Assembly: GCA_002440265.1 (NCBI GenBank)
Contig: DJSG01000044.1
Coordinates: 1-20,679, forward strand
Source: Bacteroidales bacterium UBA6340
Lineage (GTDB): Bacteria > Bacteroidota > Bacteroidia > Bacteroidales > Paludibacteraceae
Reading direction: 5' to 3'
Length of the DNA stretch: 20,679 nucleotides
Part shown: positions 8,379 through 15,882 of the stretch, one piece after another
Layout: each line of letters starts with the position of its first letter
Position numbering within the stretch: position 1 is the stretch's first letter
Made by a program: the position numbers and the translations under genes
Notes under the pieces: model-generated
What the model was told of the DNA's origin: nothing
The model's input: the letters and a program-made list of their open reading frames with translations, nothing else
Databases searched by the model: none

Positions 8379-8969
8379 ATGATTATCGGACTTACAGGAG
8401 GCATCGGGTGCGGCAAGAGCACCATCGCGGCTGGGCTGCGCGACCTCGGCTATCCCATTTACGACACCGACAGCCGCGCCAAGCAAATCATCATCACCAA
8501 TCCCATGGTGCGTTCGCAGGTCGAACTCCTCTTCGGCAGCGAGGTGCTCGACGGCGATGTCTATCACACCGAACTCGTCGCCAAGCAGGTCTTCCATCAC
8601 CCCGAACTCCTCGAGAGGCTCAACCGCATTGTCCACCCCGCCGTCGCCTTTGATGTGCAGGAATGGGCGCGCATGGAAATCAAGGACCACCCCGACCAAC
8701 CCGTCTGCTTTGTCGAGAGTGCCATCCTTTTCGAGAGCGGACTCAACAAGGTCTGCGACCATGTCATCGCCATCACCGCCCCCGAGGAACTGCGCATTCA
8801 GCGCACCATCGCACGCGACCACACCGACATCAACAAGGTACGCGCACGCATACGCGCACAGGAGACTGCCCTCGACATCAGCCGTGCCGACTACATCGTC
8901 AACAACGACGGCACCACTCCCGTACCCACTCTCTGCACCCAAATCCAAGCATACCTCAAAAAATGCTGA
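8379..8969 (+). CDS. coaE: Dephospho-CoA kinase
   Basis: This cytosolic enzyme phosphorylates the 3'-hydroxyl of dephospho-CoA with ATP, the last step of coenzyme A synthesis. The 196-residue length matches the family (about 200). The N terminus has the P-loop GLTGGIGCGKSTIA (4-17). YDTDSRAKQI corresponds to the family DAD motif. HHPELLERLNRIVHPAV and the lid-region sequence IQRTIARDH follow. It lies 13 bases after the MBOAT gene and is the last gene of the run. CoA metabolism could link functionally to acyl transfer, but the gene is a housekeeping one and the adjacency may be incidental. Confidence 0.96.
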   Translation: MIIGLTGGIGCGKSTIAAGLRDLGYPIYDTDSRAKQIIITNPMVRSQVELLFGSEVLDGDVYHTELVAKQVFHHPELLERLNRIVHPAVAFDVQEWARMEIKDHPDQPVCFVESAILFESGLNKVCDHVIAITAPEELRIQRTIARDHTDINKVRARIRAQETALDISRADYIVNNDGTTPVPTLCTQIQAYLKKC

Positions 8970-9023
8970 CCCAACCCCATAATCCCCCTCAAACCACCTC
9001 GCATCATCAAAGCACTTTATTGA

Positions 9024-9050
9024 GCCCCTCCCTTGGAGGGGTTGGGGAGG
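9024..9050 (+). repeat. REP-like G/C-rich palindromic repeat after coaE
   Basis: CCCCTCC (9025-9031), a three-base loop CTT and GGAGGGG (9035-9041) form a 7-bp hairpin. TTGGGGAGG follows. It is the same family as the copy at 6399-6433, again with a triplet loop. It has no T run, so any terminator function for the coaE operon would be weak. Confidence 0.7.
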
Positions 9051-9064
9051 TCTTCGGGTTAAGT

Positions 9065-9119
9065 GTATGAGATTAGTATGAGATTAGTATGTGATTAGTA
9101 TGAGATTAGTATGTGATTG
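9065..9119 (+). repeat. Five 11-base tandem repeats
   Basis: Five head-to-tail 11-mers occur: GTATGAGATTA twice, GTATGTGATTA, GTATGAGATTA, GTATGTGATTG. The A/T difference at position 6 partly alternates. The period is close to one helical turn. There are no spacers, so it is not a CRISPR array. Confidence 0.9.
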
Positions 9120-9172
9120 CCGAGAGAATATCGGGAGAATACCGAGATGATATACTCCCTATGTCAGTCGAA

Positions 9173-9250
9173 TCATGCAATTCTTCATTCTCAATTCTTC
9201 ATTCATAATTATCTCTTGCCATTCCTAATTCATCATTCATCATTCATAAT
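9173..9250 (+). repeat. Degenerate ATTCAT-rich spacer before the EamA gene
   Basis: The stretch repeats variants of TTCATTC, ATTCATAATT and CATCATTCAT up to four bases before the ATG of the transporter gene. It is low-complexity AT-rich sequence of a type often seen between Bacteroidales genes. I see no good TAnnTTTG promoter in 8970-9253, so the promoter of the transporter gene is not identified; read-through from the upstream run is possible. Confidence 0.5.
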
Positions 9251-9253
9251 AAA

Positions 9254-10183
9254 ATGAAAAAGGTTTTCCCGTATATCGCCATCATCCTTGCCATGCTCTG
9301 TTGGGCAGGTTCGGGCATCGCTGTCAAAGCGGCATTGGTGTCATTCAGTCCCCTGACAATGATAATCTTACGCTTTACAATAGCCGTATTGCTGATGTTC
9401 GCGATAGGTATGTGCTGCCGTGGCAACGCCGTACTCGGGCTGCAGCGTATCCGCAAAAAGGACATCCCTCTCTTTTGCCTTGGCGGTTTCTTCCAGCCCT
9501 TCTTGTACTATATCTTGGAAACATATAGTTACAAACTCTTTGCCTCACCCACCATTGCAGAGGCTCTTCTCAGTACCAGTCCCCTTATCGCACCGCTCTT
9601 TGCATGGCTGATACTCCGCGAGCGTGTCACCCTGTACAATATCATCGGCATCATTGTCTCCACCGCAGGCGTGTTGCTGCTCATTCTCGCAGGCGCGGGC
9701 AACTTCGAGTTGGGCAACCCGTGGGGCATACCTCTCGCCTTCGTAACCGTCAGCACGGCAGTGGCTTACACCATCGTCCTCCGCCGCATACCCACCCACT
9801 ACTCGTCCCTCACCATCGTATTCTATGTGCAAGCCTTTTCCCTTCTGCTCTTCTACCCCCTCTGGGGCATAGTAGATGGGCATAACTTAGGCGAAATGCT
9901 TGCTAACGTGGATATTGGTACACTGACCTCCTCCCTGTGGGCAATCGGTTATTTGGCAGTCCTGTCCTCGGTGGCAGCCTTTATCTTGTTCTGCTATACG
10001 GTACGCGAGATAGGTGTTACACGCGCCAATGCCTTCAACAATGCCCGACCCGTCTTCACCGCACTCATTATGCTGATAGCCTTCGGCGAACAACTTCCCG
10101 CTCTCAAATGGCTCGGCATACTCATAATCATCCTCGGACTATTCATTTGCCAAAAGACAGACACAAAGACATATAATAAATAA
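9254..10183 (+). CDS. EamA/DMT-superfamily transporter
   Basis: The 309-residue, almost wholly hydrophobic inner-membrane protein has about ten membrane segments in two EamA repeats (about 5-145 and 155-300). The first opens with IILAMLCWAGSGIAVKAAL, the second with PWGIPLAFVTVSTAVAYTIV. The C-terminal half ends in a typical ALKWLGILIIILGLFICQK helix. Related proteins export amino acids, metabolites or drugs; substrate cannot be read from sequence. The ATG (MKKVF) directly follows an AT-rich repeat spacer. It stands alone between the coaE run and the lipoprotein pair, which has its own promoter 17-47 bases downstream. Confidence 0.9.
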   Translation: MKKVFPYIAIILAMLCWAGSGIAVKAALVSFSPLTMIILRFTIAVLLMFAIGMCCRGNAVLGLQRIRKKDIPLFCLGGFFQPFLYYILETYSYKLFASPTIAEALLSTSPLIAPLFAWLILRERVTLYNIIGIIVSTAGVLLLILAGAGNFELGNPWGIPLAFVTVSTAVAYTIVLRRIPTHYSSLTIVFYVQAFSLLLFYPLWGIVDGHNLGEMLANVDIGTLTSSLWAIGYLAVLSSVAAFILFCYTVREIGVTRANAFNNARPVFTALIMLIAFGEQLPALKWLGILIIILGLFICQKTDTKTYNK

Positions 10184-10199
10184 TTTCAACAGCAAATTA

Positions 10200-10230
10200 T
10201 TGCATAAATAGCGGATATTTCATGACTTTG
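10200..10230 (+). promoter_or_regulatory. Probable promoter of the S41-like lipoprotein pair
   Basis: TTG at 10200-10202, a 20-base spacer and TGACTTTG at 10223-10230 fit the Bacteroidetes promoter, with one mismatch in the first half of the -7 box (TG for TA). Transcription would start near 10236, about 23 bases before the ATG. Confidence 0.55.
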
Positions 10231-10258
10231 CACTCTCATTATCAAACCAATATACTTT

Positions 10259-11401
10259 ATGAGAGTGGAAAAGCCTTTTATCAGCAGTATACCTTGCCTG
10301 TTATTGGCAATTTGCTTTGGGTTGTGTGCATGTGATGACCACGTCACAGATGACGATGATGACATCATCCAAATCCTACTGAACAACGACTATGCCGTCC
10401 GGTTTGACGATATGTGGGAAGTGCTGGACATGTACTATCCGTTCTTTGACTACATAGACGCAGACTTCGATTCACTGCGCGTCACTACCATCAAGCGGAT
10501 GAAGAATGTTTCTTCTGACGAACAGTTCGCGAGTGTCGTGCAGCAATTCTGCAGAGAGATGGGCGAACCGGACATCTATTTCACGGCAGGTGACTCTTTG
10601 TACAAAGGCTATTCTATTGCCACACAGGACTGTCAAGCCATACTGGCAGGAGAGCAAGGTGCTTTTGCTTCTTATTCCGCATCGGGAAACAGCAATATCC
10701 TAACAGAATGGTGTGCGTTCAACACACTATTGCGTAGCACTGATGACTCCGCTATAGTGTATGGTTTAATGTTACCTCTGTACTATACGAAAGCATATTT
10801 GCCCAAAGAGCAGGTAGAACAACTAAAGCAGTTCATCTTGTCCCATTCCGATATACAAGGACTGGTGTTGGACATACGGAATAGGGATATTATGACATCT
10901 ATTACTATTCTTCTTCCATATTTCTATGAGCAGGGGAGGCATGTGGTTTGTACATACAATGAACGTGCTGCTATAGATGAAAACATTCCGTTAAGCCAAC
11001 AACGCGATAGTTTGAGCAAGACGTATGAATGTACGACGATAGGCAATGGCTTGTTATCCGATATGCCCATCGCCATTATCGTTAATGAAGCAACAAGCGG
11101 TGAATACGCATGGCTTGCTCACGTATTGGCAGAACGCGACAATGTTGCCATCATAAGTCGCACTTACGGAGGTGGCGGAAGTCAAAAATATAATATGTAT
11201 CATGGCAAGCAGCATACAATTTCACCATGCATTCGTTCTGTCACGGCGAACTATGTTTGTTATGAACCATTACAGCCTGACATACCAGTCAATTGGGAAG
11301 GGTATGGTGCTAACCTCTACAATCCATATACAGAAGATATGTGTATTGGTGCTGCATTAGATTTCATTGATAATAACAACATAGCACCTATTGGGCAGTG
11401 A
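10259..11401 (+). CDS. S41-peptidase-like surface lipoprotein, probably catalytically inactive
   Basis: This is a 380-residue lipoprotein. A hydrophobic signal ends in LCAC with lipidated C25, followed by DDHVTDDDDD, an acidic stretch resembling the Bacteroidetes surface-export signal. Residues about 45-105 match the helical N-terminal region of S41 peptidases (FDDMWEVLDMYYPFFDYIDADFD, then SDEQFASVVQQF). The C-terminal fold has LVLDIRNR, then IAIIVNEATSGE (N276-E282) and IISRTYGGGG (299-308). In S41 enzymes these last two carry the Ser and the Lys 25 residues later. Here the Lys position is glycine, the Ser position is G281 or at best a shifted S280, and DGH is replaced by EPD. No PDZ domain is evident. 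Role unknown: perhaps peptide binding. The stop overlaps the next gene (GTGA). Confidence 0.7.
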   Translation: MRVEKPFISSIPCLLLAICFGLCACDDHVTDDDDDIIQILLNNDYAVRFDDMWEVLDMYYPFFDYIDADFDSLRVTTIKRMKNVSSDEQFASVVQQFCREMGEPDIYFTAGDSLYKGYSIATQDCQAILAGEQGAFASYSASGNSNILTEWCAFNTLLRSTDDSAIVYGLMLPLYYTKAYLPKEQVEQLKQFILSHSDIQGLVLDIRNRDIMTSITILLPYFYEQGRHVVCTYNERAAIDENIPLSQQRDSLSKTYECTTIGNGLLSDMPIAIIVNEATSGEYAWLAHVLAERDNVAIISRTYGGGGSQKYNMYHGKQHTISPCIRSVTANYVCYEPLQPDIPVNWEGYGANLYNPYTEDMCIGAALDFIDNNNIAPIGQ

Positions 11402-12507
11402 GCAGAGCATTTATCATTATACAGCAATTAGGCACGCTATTGGCGTTGATGTTATTTTGTGCCTGTTCCGACTTGCCGGACGACGTTGACGTCATATTGG
11501 AAAAGAACAGGTATGCACGCCAGTTTGATGAGATATGGCAGGCTCTGAATAGTGAGTATATCTTTTTTGAAGAAGCAAATGTGGACTTTGACGAACTGCG
11601 GGTCACATACATCAAGAAAATGAGCAAAGTGTACAAAGACAAGCAGTTTGTGAGAGTGCTTCAGGATTTCTGTGAAGAATTAGGGGAACAAGACATACGG
11701 TTCCAACTTGGCAGCAACCATTCTTTCTATGCTGCCCGTCCCGCAGCAACCAACGACATCATAGCGAAAAGGTCAGGACTATCCTATTATTCACGATACT
11801 ATCGCTCTCTACAAGAGGAATATGTAACTAAGAGACCTTGTTCTTTCAACACACTTATCCGCATTGACGGAAACGGTTCCGGCAAGCCGTATGGGTTGAT
11901 GTTGGTTGAAGAGTACGTGTATGAACTCTCCGCCTCCCTTGATACTTGCTTGCGAGAATTTACATCATCTGATTTATGCGGAGTCGTATTAGATATTAGG
12001 GGGCAAAGTTACTTCCCTTCGGCTCAAGATTTCTTACCTTATTTCTATGAACGAGGCAAACATACAGTCTGCAAGAACGCACAGCGATTGTTACCGAACA
12101 GCCATAGCAGTTTCACGCCTTACGTCAATTACAACATTGAGGGGAATGGGGTGCTAACGAGGCTGCCCATTGCCATTATTGTCAATGAAGCAACAGGTGG
12201 CGAACTGTCATGGATGGCGCATATTCTGTCCGAACGGAGCAATGTAGCCATAATCAGTCGTACACATGGCGGGCGTGGCAGTCACCACAAATGGCAATAC
12301 TATAATGATAACAAAGATATGGTAACCTATCCAGGCTTTCGATATACAACGAAACATGGTGTATGTTACGAACCACTACAGCCTGACTTCCGAGTGAACT
12401 GGGAAGGCAACGGGCAAGACGGAAATGAATATGATGAAGATATGTGTTTAGTAACCGCTTTGGATTTCATTGATATGTATAATGCGGACACTTATCGTCC
12501 GCAATAA
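11398..12507 (+). CDS. S41-peptidase-like surface lipoprotein, paralogue of the preceding gene
   Basis: This 369-residue lipoprotein is clearly a tandem duplicate of its neighbour. Shared blocks include PIAIIVNEAT, NVAIISRT, VCYEPLQPD and ALDFID. It starts with GTG overlapping the previous stop by four bases; no better start lies ahead of the signal peptide. The signal ends FCAC (C23 lipidated, C21 the alternative), then SDLPDDVD, again acidic. The S41-like landmarks are still more eroded: NEATGGE (263-269) has no serine, THGGRG (289-294) has glycine where the lysine should be, and DGH is EQD. DIRGQ replaces the DLRxNxGG loop. It probably acts with, or in place of, its neighbour at the cell surface. 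Both genes are AT-richer than their surroundings. Confidence 0.68.
   Translation: MSRAFIIIQQLGTLLALMLFCACSDLPDDVDVILEKNRYARQFDEIWQALNSEYIFFEEANVDFDELRVTYIKKMSKVYKDKQFVRVLQDFCEELGEQDIRFQLGSNHSFYAARPAATNDIIAKRSGLSYYSRYYRSLQEEYVTKRPCSFNTLIRIDGNGSGKPYGLMLVEEYVYELSASLDTCLREFTSSDLCGVVLDIRGQSYFPSAQDFLPYFYERGKHTVCKNAQRLLPNSHSSFTPYVNYNIEGNGVLTRLPIAIIVNEATGGELSWMAHILSERSNVAIISRTHGGRGSHHKWQYYNDNKDMVTYPGFRYTTKHGVCYEPLQPDFRVNWEGNGQDGNEYDEDMCLVTALDFIDMYNADTYRPQ
12484..12502 (+). terminator. Hairpin at the end of the S41-like pair
   Basis: GCGGAC and GTCCGC pair around a 7-base loop and overlap the last codons of the second lipoprotein gene. The sequence after it is AT-rich but has no T run, so termination here is only a possibility. 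Confidence 0.3.
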
Positions 12508-12596
12508 TGTTATTGACAAACTGTTGTGGAAAACAGACGCAACCGTACCAAAACATGTTGCTTTATTCCGTTAAGATAATTCTTTCGGACTATTTA

Positions 12597-12628
12597 TTTG
12601 CCCATATCGGATATTCTTCGTACCTTTG
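12597..12628 (+). promoter_or_regulatory. Bacteroidetes-type promoter of the steroid-reductase operon
   Basis: TTTG at 12597-12600, exactly 20 bases, and TACCTTTG at 12621-12628 match the consensus fully. Transcription would start near 12635, giving a leader of about 80 bases before the ATG at 12717. That leader contains a three-codon mini-frame (ATG ACT GAA TAA at 12683). Confidence 0.8.
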
Positions 12629-12716
12629 TCGGTCAATTGCAATCGTTTGTTGAGAGGTACTCTTTCGCCAAAGAGGTGCAAAATGACTGAATAAAAGAAC
12701 TAAAATACAGAAGCCT

Positions 12717-13499
12717 ATGGTATTTTCTACTACGTTAGATGCCTTTTATAACTTCCTTTTCATCCTTGCCCTCGTAGGGCTTGTGGTGTTTATTGCGCTG
12801 TTCTTTGTGGACGCAGGCTATGGCAAGATGCGCACCGAGAAATGGGGACCCGCTATCAACAACAAGGTGGGCTGGTTCCTTATGGAGATGCCCGTGTTTG
12901 TAGTGATGTTCTATCTGTGGGCAATATCGCCGGTGCGGTTGGAGATACCCTACCTGATATTCTTCCTCATATTCGAGTTCCACTATTTCCAACGCTCGTT
13001 TGTGTTCCCCTTCCTGATGAAAGGCAACAGCAAAATGCCTTTGGCTATCATGGGTATGTCGGTAGTGTGGAATATGGTAAACGGCTATATACAAGGCTAT
13101 TGGCTGTTCCATCTCGCACCGCAGTATGCTCCTTATACCGTCAGTTGGCTTACTGATCCGCGCTTCATCATAGGCACATTGATATTCTTTATAGGATGGG
13201 GCATCAATATGCACTCCGACAACGTAATCCGTCACTTGCGCAAACCCGGCGACACCAACCACTACCTGCCGAAAGGGGGCTTGTACAAGTACGTGACCAG
13301 TGCCAACTATTTCGGGGAAATCACCGAGTGGCTCGGCTTTGCTATACTCACTTGGTCGTGGGCGGGATTGTGCTTCTGGTGGTTCAGTTGCTGCAACTTG
13401 ATACCGCGTGCCAACTCTATATGGCATAGATACCAAGAAGAGTTCCCTAACGAGTTCGACGCCAAACGACTCAAACGTATTATACCATTCATCTATTGA
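12717..13499 (+). CDS. Steroid 5-alpha-reductase family membrane protein (SRD5A-like)
   Basis: The 260-residue polytopic membrane protein matches the length of human SRD5A1/2 (about 255-259). It keeps the family landmarks: WFLMEMPVF with E57 in the place of the catalytic glutamate of SRD5A2, FHYFQRSFVFPF with the partner tyrosine Y90, NGYIQGYWL, GWGINMHSDNVIRHLRKPGD, the NADPH-site block YVTSANYFGEITEWLG, and the C-terminal PRANSIWHRY...IIPFIY. The glutamine before E57 in SRD5A2 is methionine here. The family reduces the 4,5 double bond of 3-oxo-delta4 steroids with NADPH to the 5-alpha product. The first gene after a consensus promoter, it is followed by a flavin reductase and an SDR. Family is near certain; substrate (bile-acid intermediate, steroid hormone, plant or fungal sterol) is inference. 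Confidence 0.88.
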   Translation: MVFSTTLDAFYNFLFILALVGLVVFIALFFVDAGYGKMRTEKWGPAINNKVGWFLMEMPVFVVMFYLWAISPVRLEIPYLIFFLIFEFHYFQRSFVFPFLMKGNSKMPLAIMGMSVVWNMVNGYIQGYWLFHLAPQYAPYTVSWLTDPRFIIGTLIFFIGWGINMHSDNVIRHLRKPGDTNHYLPKGGLYKYVTSANYFGEITEWLGFAILTWSWAGLCFWWFSCCNLIPRANSIWHRYQEEFPNEFDAKRLKRIIPFIY

Positions 13500-13510
13500 T
13501 GTCCCCTTTG

Positions 13511-13528
13511 CTGATAGAAATCAGTTTT
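13511..13528 (+). other. Small hairpin with T tract between the first two steroid-operon genes
   Basis: CTGAT (13511-13515), loop AGAA, ATCAG (13520-13524), then TTTT. The 5-bp stem is short, so at most partial termination or mRNA end protection is expected between the 5-alpha-reductase gene and the flavin reductase gene. Confidence 0.35.
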
Positions 13529-13535
13529 GTATTCC

Positions 13536-13560
13536 CACTCGCCGAGGGGGGCGGGGAGTC
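13536..13560 (+). repeat. Degenerate REP-like repeat
   Basis: ACTCGCC, GAGGGG and GGCGGGGAGT resemble the hairpin/G-rich units at 6399 and 9024, but with a bulged stem. The copy sits 19 bases before the flavin reductase ATG, again close to a start codon. Confidence 0.5.
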
Positions 13561-13578
13561 TTTCATTCTTAATCACTT

Positions 13579-14856
13579 ATGGAGTCCAAACTCTTTACAC
13601 CCTATCAATTAGGACCTGTCACGCTGCGCAACCGCTTTATCCGCTCTGCTGCGTTTGAGAATATGTGCCACAACAACACCCCCTCGCAGGAGTTGCACGA
13701 CTACCACGTCAGTGTAGCCCACGGCGGAGTGGGAATGACCACGGTAGCATACTGTGCAGTGGACCTCAGCGGTGTCTCCTTTGACGGGCAACTTTATGTG
13801 CGCGAGGAAGCATTGCCGGGTTTGAAGAAACTCACGGACGCCGTACATGCCGAGGGTGCCAAAGCCAGTATCCAACTCGGGCATTGCGGCAATATGACCC
13901 ATTTCTACACTTGCCATTGTATGCCCGTGAGTGCCAGCAACGGTTTCAACCTCTATTCGCCTACTATCCACCGCCGTCTGCGTGTGGACGAGATAAAGCA
14001 ACTGGTCAAGAAGTTCGGCGAAGCAGTGGACTTCTGCCGCGAAGCAGGCTTCGACTGTGTGGAGATACACGCAGGGCATGCCTACCTCCTTTCGCAGTTC
14101 ATAAGCAAGCGCACCAACCATCGCCATGATGAGTACGGTGGCTCTTTCGAGAACCGTGTACGCTTCCTCAACGAGGTGCTTGACGAGGTAATGAAGCACG
14201 CGGGCAACGATATGGCGGTAGTGGTCAAGACCAATATGTGGGACGCTTGCCGTGGCGGCTCGGATATAGAAGAGGGACTCCGTGTAGCGCGCGAGATACT
14301 CAAGCACCACGTTCATGGTATCGTCCTGTCGGGCGGTACGGTGAGTGCCTCGCCTATGCGTATCTTGGGCGGTGCTATGCCTATCAAGACACTCGCGTAC
14401 TATATGCCTATGAAGTCTTTCTGGTGGCTCAAAGCCGCACTTCTCTGCGGGGGCGGTGCATTGATGATACCTACCGTACCTTTCAAGGAACTCTACTTCA
14501 TGGAGCAGGCGAAACTATTCCAACGTGAGTTGAAAGACGAACTCGGTGATACCAAACTCATCTACGTGGGTGGCGTGCAGTCGGGCGATAACTGCCAGAC
14601 GATTATGGACGAGGGCTTTGAACTATTCCAGATAGCCCACGTACTCATCAAAGACCCTGATTTCGTCAACCACGTACACGAGAACCCGCACTATCACGCA
14701 GGTTGCGGACGCTCCAACTATTGCGTGGGACGTATGTACACGCTGGATATGAAGTGCCACGAATGCGTGGAGCGTGACGGTGAAAAGATTCCCGCTTGTC
14801 TCCAAAAAGAGATTGCGCACCTCGAAGCCAACGCCAAGAAGTCCATGCTCTCCTGA
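13579..14856 (+). CDS. Old-Yellow-Enzyme/BaiCD-type NADH:flavin oxidoreductase, barrel only
   Basis: The 425-residue protein has a complete N-terminal FMN TIM barrel of the Old Yellow Enzyme/2,4-dienoyl-CoA reductase group. Visible are LFTPYQLGPVTLRNRF, IQLGH (Q99), the active-site block EIHAGHAYLLSQF (H164, H167, Y169), EYGGSFENR (185-193) and IYVGGVQS. It lacks the extra FAD/NAD(P)H domain of full BaiCD or FadH (about 640-670 residues). A cysteine-rich tail (C376, C382, C393, C396, C407) sits where those enzymes hold a 4Fe-4S cluster, but spacing differs. The usual GR of the FMN-phosphate loop is AH (IAHVLIKDP). Members reduce conjugated C=C bonds, including steroid A-ring bonds. Context suggests steroid or bile-acid reduction, perhaps the 5-beta or delta1/delta6 counterpart of the upstream enzyme. 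Confidence 0.85.
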   Translation: MESKLFTPYQLGPVTLRNRFIRSAAFENMCHNNTPSQELHDYHVSVAHGGVGMTTVAYCAVDLSGVSFDGQLYVREEALPGLKKLTDAVHAEGAKASIQLGHCGNMTHFYTCHCMPVSASNGFNLYSPTIHRRLRVDEIKQLVKKFGEAVDFCREAGFDCVEIHAGHAYLLSQFISKRTNHRHDEYGGSFENRVRFLNEVLDEVMKHAGNDMAVVVKTNMWDACRGGSDIEEGLRVAREILKHHVHGIVLSGGTVSASPMRILGGAMPIKTLAYYMPMKSFWWLKAALLCGGGALMIPTVPFKELYFMEQAKLFQRELKDELGDTKLIYVGGVQSGDNCQTIMDEGFELFQIAHVLIKDPDFVNHVHENPHYHAGCGRSNYCVGRMYTLDMKCHECVERDGEKIPACLQKEIAHLEANAKKSMLS

Positions 14857-14892
14857 TATTAACTATTAATTATTACCTATTACTTAAACAAG

Positions 14893-15720
14893 GTGTTAAG
14901 TCTCGTTACAGGTGCGAGCAGTGGTATCGGTCTGCAGTATGCCACGCAGTTAGCCCGCGATTATCATACCGACCTCCTCTTGGTCAGCAATCAGGAGGAC
15001 GAACTCCGCAAGGTGGCGGAAGCCCTTGAAACGCAGTACCACGTAAAGGCTGTCCCCCACTATGCCGACCTCAGCAAGCAGGACGCGGCGGAAGAACTCT
15101 ACAACTACTGCCACGCCAACAATCTCGTGGTGGACATCCTTATCAACGATGCGGGGGTATTCTTCTTCAATCCCTACTGCGAGACCTCTATGCGCCGCAT
15201 CGAACTGATGCTCAACCTCCACATGACTACGGTGGCGAAGATGTGCCGCCTGTTCGGCGAGGATATGCTCAAGCGCGAACTCACGGCAGAGGAACAATCG
15301 CAGACCATCTGCGGCAAACCCCGCAAGAAAGGCTATATCCTCAACATGTCCTCTATGTCGGCGTGGATGGCTATGCCCGGTATTCAGACCTACAATGCTA
15401 CCAAAGCATTTATCTACAACTTCTCCAAGTCGCTGTGGTATGAACTACGCCCCAAAGGTGTGAATATCACCGTGATGACCCCGGGTGCAGTGGATACGGC
15501 TCTGTTCGGTCTTGCACCCAACCTGCGCAAGTTGGCAGTCAATCTCACCGTCTCTATCCCACCCGAGAAACTCGTCAAACGAGCCCTGCGCAGTATGTTC
15601 CGCGGCAGGAAAGCCGATATGCCCGGTGTCATCAACCACCTCTGCACACCCCTCCTCAAACATACGCCCGACTGGCTCGTCTTCCTTGCCATCAAGTACG
15701 TCGGCAAATACCAAAAGTAG
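14893..15720 (+). CDS. SDR-family dehydrogenase, hydroxysteroid-dehydrogenase-like
   Basis: The 275-residue protein is a classical-type short-chain dehydrogenase. It has LVTGASSGIG (4-13), NDAG (85-88), LNLH (N109), the catalytic serine in NMSSMSAW (S154) and YNATK (Y167, K171). It resembles the 17-beta-HSD3/12-like branch. Residues about 128-146 are a hydrophilic insertion before the strand leading to the serine. The start is GTG at 14893; the frame is open upstream to 14863 but holds no ATG, GTG or TTG, so GTG is best supported. It follows the flavin reductase by 36 AT-rich bases and ends the operon. In context a 3-hydroxysteroid dehydrogenase is plausible; a fatty-acyl or sugar substrate is not excluded. 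Confidence 0.85.
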   Translation: MLSLVTGASSGIGLQYATQLARDYHTDLLLVSNQEDELRKVAEALETQYHVKAVPHYADLSKQDAAEELYNYCHANNLVVDILINDAGVFFFNPYCETSMRRIELMLNLHMTTVAKMCRLFGEDMLKRELTAEEQSQTICGKPRKKGYILNMSSMSAWMAMPGIQTYNATKAFIYNFSKSLWYELRPKGVNITVMTPGAVDTALFGLAPNLRKLAVNLTVSIPPEKLVKRALRSMFRGRKADMPGVINHLCTPLLKHTPDWLVFLAIKYVGKYQK

Positions 15721-15783
15721 GAGATACCGAGGGTCTGCTCCAAAAGGGTAAGGAGTGTTACATAATTTAACAATTGAGGATTT

Positions 15784-15842
15784 CTATCGCTGTGATTGCC
15801 GGCGATACGCTCGGAGTTCGCCCGACATTCTCTCGGCGATAG
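15784..15842. other. Inverted-repeat region between convergent genes
   Basis: CTATCGC (15784-15790) and GCGATAG (15836-15842) are perfect complements. They enclose smaller complementary pairs (TCGG 15811-15814 with CCGA 15822-15825). The 15721-15882 stretch has no convincing gene. This may be structured 3' untranslated RNA of the steroid operon. Confidence 0.4.
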
Positions 15843-15882
15843 TAGGTATTTATAATTATTTACAGTTACAAATACTGCCAAC

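Noticed and set aside
9065..9119. CRISPR array
   Set aside because: The 11-base units are head to tail with no spacers and no cas genes are present.
10259..12507. Active S41 C-terminal-processing proteases
   Set aside because: The Lys position is Gly in both copies and the Ser position is not serine in at least one, so I call them S41-like only.
12683..12694. Three-codon leader peptide (ATG ACT GAA TAA) ahead of the 5-alpha-reductase gene
   Set aside because: So short a frame is expected by chance and nothing nearby suggests attenuation.
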